This document shows positions 60,472 through 64,000 of a stretch of DNA of 64,000 nt, piece by piece. A program made the position numbers and the translations under genes. Source of the DNA: Noviherbaspirillum sedimenti (GTDB lineage: Bacteria; Pseudomonadota; Gammaproteobacteria; Burkholderiales; Burkholderiaceae_D); contig NZ_QYUQ01000002.1 in assembly GCF_003590835.1 (NCBI RefSeq), positions 496,001-560,000 of the forward strand. Direction: 5' to 3'. The notes beneath the pieces are model-generated. The model ran no database searches, had not been told where the DNA came from, and saw only the letters and a program-made list of their open reading frames with translations. Numbering within the stretch: the stretch's first letter is position 1; the number at the start of each line of letters is the position of its first letter.

Positions 60472-62913
60472 TTGGCCATTGATACAAATAAAAACCGACT
60501 GCCGATCATTCGAGATCTGAAAGACTTCGACAAAAAATCCGGTGGTCTGGTTGAACGAGTGATATTCAACAACCGGCTTCTGGTGGTGCTGATCTGCGCA
60601 ATCATCACCGTGGTGCTGGGCTATCGCGCCACGAAACTCGAAGTCAATGCAAGTTTCGAGCAGATGATCCCGCAGTCCCATCCCTATATCAAAAATTACT
60701 TTGATAATAAGGAATCCTTGAAAGGCCTTGGTAATTCAATCCGTATCGTCCTTGAAACCACCAAGGGCGACATTTTCGACCCAGCCTATCTCGATCAACT
60801 TAAAAAAATCAATGATGCCATTTACCTGACTCCTGGTGTCGACCGTTCAATGATGCGGTCGCTGTGGATGCCGGCGGTTCGTTGGACAGACATTAATGAG
60901 CAGGGATTTGTCGGCGGACCGGTTATGCCGTTCGATTACGACGGAACCCCGGCTTCGGTGCAGCACTTCAAGGAAAATGTGCTGAAGGCCAGGCTGGAGG
61001 GATCCATTGTCGGCCAGGGATACACCTCCAGCATGATTGTAGTACCGCTGCTCGCCACCAATGCTGAAACGGGAAAACCACTGGACTACAAAAAACTCGC
61101 CACAGTCCTGGAACAGGATATTCGGCAGAAGTTTTCGCAAGCTTCAGGTGGCGCGGAACCCGGGCATTACAAAATCCGGATAGTCGGCTTTGCCAAGTTG
61201 GTCGGCGACTTGATTGAGGGCTTGCATCAGGTTTTGGGATTCTTTGCCGTGTCTGCATTGATTGCCACATTGCTGATCTATCTCTACACGCGAGACTTAC
61301 GCAGCACGCTATTGCTTGTATTCTCGGCAGCCTGTGGCGTGGTCTGGCTGCTCGGCCTGCTGCAGGTTCTGGGCTACGACCTGAATCCCTATTCGATCCT
61401 GGTGCCGTTCCTTATCTTTGCCATCGGTATTTCCCATGGTGCGCAAAAAATGAATGGGGTGATGCAGGATATCGGGCGCGGCACGCACAAATATGTCGCA
61501 GCACGATATACCTTCCGGCGTCTTTTTCTTGCCGGACTTACCGCACTCTTGACGAACGTGGCGGGATTTGCGGTGCTGATGATTATCGATATTCCAGTCA
61601 TCCGCGATTTGGCGCTCACGACCAGTATCGGGGTGTTGGTTCTGGTATTTACCAAACTTTTCTTTATACCGGTCGCGCTTTCCTATATTGGCGTCAACCC
61701 AAAATCGGCGCAACGCAGCTTGCGGTCCGAAGAAGGCAGGCAGACCGGCGCCATGGGCGCAATGTGGGAGCTCATTGCGCGCGCAACGGAGAGGCGCTTT
61801 GCCTTGCCTTTGGTGATTGGCTCTATCATTCTGGGCTGCATGGCGGCGGCAGTGAGCCTGACCTCGCTGCAAATTGGCGATCTGGACGCAGGCGCTCCGG
61901 AATTACGGCCGGAATCCCGATATAACCGGGATATGGCTTACATTAATAAGCATTACGGCTTATCGAGCGACCAGTTTGCAGTCATCGTCAAAACATCGCC
62001 AGACAAAATGGTCTCTTATATCTCCATGTTGGAAATGGACCGGTTGGCATCGGCACTACGCCAATTGCCTGGGGTGCTGGCGACCAATTCCATAGCCGAG
62101 CGCGCAAGAGGCGCTACGTTGGGGATGTACGAAGGCGATCCACGCTGGCTGACGCTGCCGCGTGACGAAAAGACAATCTGGATGGCGGTGAAGAATGTCG
62201 TCACGGACTCTCCCGAGCTGATCAATGCTAACGCAAGCGTGGCTCCCATGGTTGCTTACCTGAAGGATCATCGCGCTGACACGTTGAAGGAGATGGTCAA
62301 GGCAACCGAGGCGTTCGCTGCAGAACACAATACCGAAGATCGCCAATTCCTGTTGGCGGCTGGCTCCGCCGGCATCGAGGCAGTCACAAACATTGTGGTG
62401 CAGGAAGCAAATTACCGGGTGCTGGGGCTGCTGTATCTCTCCGTGATTGCATTCTGCTTCATTACGTTCCGCAGCTGGCGCGCAGTGATCGTTGCAATTG
62501 TCCCCTTGTTGATCACGTCGTTTCTATGTGAGGCACTGATGGTGTTTCTCGGAATTGGGATCAAAGTGGCAACGCTACCAGTCATCGCGTTGGGTGTGGG
62601 CGTGGGCGTGGACTACGCCTTGTATCTGATTAGCGTGCAGGTGGCTGCGCAGCGCCAGGGTGCAACGCTCAAGGAAGCTTATGGCCTGGCTTTGCGCTTC
62701 ACCGGCAAGGTGGTCGCCCTGATTGGCGTGACAATGGCTGCGGGCGTCGTCACGTGGGTATGGTCGCCGATCAAGTTTCAAGCCGATATGGGCCTTCTAC
62801 TGACCTTCATGTTCTTGTGGAACATGATCGGTGCGCTTGTGCTGATTCCGGCGCTTTCGCATTTCCTTCTAGGTGATTCGAAATTCATCGGCAAGCAATC
62901 CATGAGCCGATAG
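60472..62913 (+). CDS. RND/MMPL-family transporter
   Basis: 813 residues from a TTG start after GAGG. It has the two-halves layout of the hydrophobe/amphiphile-efflux or MMPL group: a first membrane helix (about 30-50), a large periplasmic loop, a five-to-six-helix bundle (about 240-420), then a second copy of the same plan (helices near 455-475 and 640-805). The sequence LIFAIGISHGAQKMNG and LGVGVGVDYALYLIS are the paired transmembrane-4-type motifs. It probably drives transport of a hydrophobic compound with the DUF1302 and DUF1329 proteins. Confidence 0.9.
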   Translation: MAIDTNKNRLPIIRDLKDFDKKSGGLVERVIFNNRLLVVLICAIITVVLGYRATKLEVNASFEQMIPQSHPYIKNYFDNKESLKGLGNSIRIVLETTKGDIFDPAYLDQLKKINDAIYLTPGVDRSMMRSLWMPAVRWTDINEQGFVGGPVMPFDYDGTPASVQHFKENVLKARLEGSIVGQGYTSSMIVVPLLATNAETGKPLDYKKLATVLEQDIRQKFSQASGGAEPGHYKIRIVGFAKLVGDLIEGLHQVLGFFAVSALIATLLIYLYTRDLRSTLLLVFSAACGVVWLLGLLQVLGYDLNPYSILVPFLIFAIGISHGAQKMNGVMQDIGRGTHKYVAARYTFRRLFLAGLTALLTNVAGFAVLMIIDIPVIRDLALTTSIGVLVLVFTKLFFIPVALSYIGVNPKSAQRSLRSEEGRQTGAMGAMWELIARATERRFALPLVIGSIILGCMAAAVSLTSLQIGDLDAGAPELRPESRYNRDMAYINKHYGLSSDQFAVIVKTSPDKMVSYISMLEMDRLASALRQLPGVLATNSIAERARGATLGMYEGDPRWLTLPRDEKTIWMAVKNVVTDSPELINANASVAPMVAYLKDHRADTLKEMVKATEAFAAEHNTEDRQFLLAAGSAGIEAVTNIVVQEANYRVLGLLYLSVIAFCFITFRSWRAVIVAIVPLLITSFLCEALMVFLGIGIKVATLPVIALGVGVGVDYALYLISVQVAAQRQGATLKEAYGLALRFTGKVVALIGVTMAAGVVTWVWSPIKFQADMGLLLTFMFLWNMIGALVLIPALSHFLLGDSKFIGKQSMSR

Positions 62914-62938
62914 CGTCAATAGACTGTTGACGATGATT
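62914..62938 (+). terminator. Intrinsic terminator after the RND gene
   Basis: CGTCAA (62914-62919) pairs with TTGACG (62927-62932) and is followed by ATGATTTTT, ending the DUF1302-RND operon. Confidence 0.55.
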
Positions 62939-63020
62939 TTTATATTAAAAAATTTTTTGTCAGGCGCAATATCCTGGAAGAAGTCAGAAAGTAGCCCTTG
63001 ACGCAAATGTTAAGGGTAAA

Positions 63021-63034
63021 CTAAGATAACTACG
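63021..63034 (+). promoter_or_regulatory. Cluster element at the E1 promoter
   Basis: CTAAGATAACTACG lies just upstream of a perfect -10 hexamer TATAAT (63042-63047), so it covers the -35 and spacer region of the E1 gene promoter. Confidence 0.5.
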
Positions 63035-63081
63035 TTATATGTATAATCAGGCTTGCGCCTGTAAATCGGAGGAATTCTCGA

Positions 63082-64000
63082 ATGATCGCGCACCAACGCA
63101 ATACAGATAAAACGCTCTCAAGTGCAAACCTGCGTGACATATATCGCACTGCGTCCTTGATAAGGACGGCTGAAAACAAGATACTGAAACTCTTGCGTTC
63201 CGGTGCAATTTCCTTTCCGTTTTACCCGGTTACTGGGCAGGAGATCGCCCCGGCCGTACTCGCTCATTGCCTGGGAAAAGACGATCAGATGGTCACGATT
63301 TACCGTGGCCTCGCTGATCAGCTGGCAAAGGGCTTGAGTTTATTCGAAGTGCTCGGTGAATGCATCGGACACTCAGCCGGCCTGTGCGGCGGTACTGGTG
63401 GCGGCATGGGCATTGCCAAGCCCGAACTCGGCATAATGATGACTACCGGCATTGTAGGCTCCGGTGCGCCAGTGGCCAACGGGTTGGGCCTCGCATCGCA
63501 GTTGCAAGGTACAGGCAAAGTGGTGGCGGTGAGTTTTGGGGATGGCGCCACCAGCATTGGTGCTGTGCATGAGGCGATGCACATGGCTTCGCTTTGGAAG
63601 CTGCCTGTGATCTTCGTTTGCCATAACAATCAATGGGCGGAATCCACCCCCTTTGCAGAGTATTCGACGATTGACCGATTGTCCCGTCGCGCCGAAGCGT
63701 ACAGCATGGCTGGCGTTACTGTCGATGGCGCCGATCCGGTAGCGTTGCAGGCTGTTTTCGCCGAGGCGGTCGAACGCGCCAGTTCTGGCGCTGGGCCTAC
63801 CTTCATTGAATCGATGACCTACCGGTTGTGCGGCCACTACTATGCAGATCAGGGCCCATACATGGATAAAGAGCGCCTGGCGCAAGAACGCGATAAAGAC
63901 CCGGTTCCGGCGCTGCGTGCTCGTCTCATCGCAGAAGGCCATGCAAGCATCGACCAACTCGACAGCATTGACGCGCAGGTCGCCGCCATCGTCGATGCAG
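63082..64000 (+). CDS. Thiamine-diphosphate dehydrogenase E1 alpha subunit, 5' part
   Basis: The gene runs off the right edge after 306 codons. GGAGG precedes the start. The visible part has the E1-alpha landmarks: YRGLADQLAKG, GGTGGGMGIAKPE, the ThDP motif beginning at FGDGATSIGAVHEAMHMASLWKLP and ending with the N of CHNNQWAEST, and ESMTYRLCGHYYAD. This is the pyruvate/acetoin dehydrogenase type. A beta subunit and E2 should follow outside the window. In a catabolic cluster such enzymes cleave 2-oxoacids or acetoin-like ketols to acyl-CoA. Confidence 0.9.
   Translation, partial: MIAHQRNTDKTLSSANLRDIYRTASLIRTAENKILKLLRSGAISFPFYPVTGQEIAPAVLAHCLGKDDQMVTIYRGLADQLAKGLSLFEVLGECIGHSAGLCGGTGGGMGIAKPELGIMMTTGIVGSGAPVANGLGLASQLQGTGKVVAVSFGDGATSIGAVHEAMHMASLWKLPVIFVCHNNQWAESTPFAEYSTIDRLSRRAEAYSMAGVTVDGADPVALQAVFAEAVERASSGAGPTFIESMTYRLCGHYYADQGPYMDKERLAQERDKDPVPALRARLIAEGHASIDQLDSIDAQVAAIVDA

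Overview
The window looks like a Burkholderiales genome, most plausibly Oxalobacteraceae-like: GC-rich backbone, an HU protein and beta-proteobacterial ICE genes, and a degradative gene set typical of soil and water beta-proteobacteria. This placement is an inference from protein style, because no rRNA or other marker gene is present. No tRNA, rRNA or CRISPR array was seen.

Region 1 (1 to about 30 kb) is most of an SXT/R391-like integrative conjugative element (ICE). The minus strand carries F-type mating-pore genes (traK, traE, traL, traA pilin), an OmpA-like lipoprotein, a lytic transglycosylase, a DUF4400 protein, coupling protein TraD, a TraI_2/MOBH-type relaxase, a FlhD/FlhC-like activator pair, a DUF932 protein and a P4-type primase. 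Then come a DUF1845/AcaB-like protein, an XRE repressor with an operator repeated near flhD, a tyrosine-recombinase-like protein without its tyrosine, RadC, HU, SOS-controlled umuDC, a complete tyrosine integrase, a ParM/ParR-type segregation pair and a two-gene membrane-linked Cas4-like nuclease module. Between the transfer genes sits a low-GC block (4.0-6.6 kb) of three plus-strand genes separated by two attC-like sites. Two of them encode RNxxxH (HEPN-type) proteins. The position matches an insertion hotspot of SXT-type elements and is the best candidate for an undescribed cargo, probably defence or toxin-like, system.

Region 2 (30-33 kb) is a scrap zone: the 3' end of a histidine kinase gene, an intact GAF-GGDEF-EAL gene, a decayed ETF-ubiquinone oxidoreductase fragment, a perfect inverted repeat and an IS630-type transposase fragment. 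It probably contains the edge of the ICE.

Region 3 (33-64 kb) is a catabolic cluster. It has an alpha/beta hydrolase, two MFS transporters, TetR, GntR/FadR and AraC regulators, a cytochrome P450, three class III CoA-transferases, four short-chain dehydrogenases, two TauD/TfdA-type dioxygenases, an old-yellow-enzyme reductase, an N-acyl-D-amino-acid-deacylase-like amidohydrolase, a DUF1302/DUF1329/YCF48/RND export or uptake module and, running off the right edge, a thiamine-diphosphate E1-alpha dehydrogenase subunit. The logic suggests hydroxylation of a hydrophobic, perhaps terpenoid- or steroid-like substrate, stepwise oxidation, CoA activation and C-C cleavage; the substrate itself cannot be read from sequence. 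A recurring 14-bp element near several promoters and at the GntR start suggests one regulon. It was not found in the 45.8-53.3 kb block, which is bracketed by two 45-bp direct repeats and looks like a separately acquired module.
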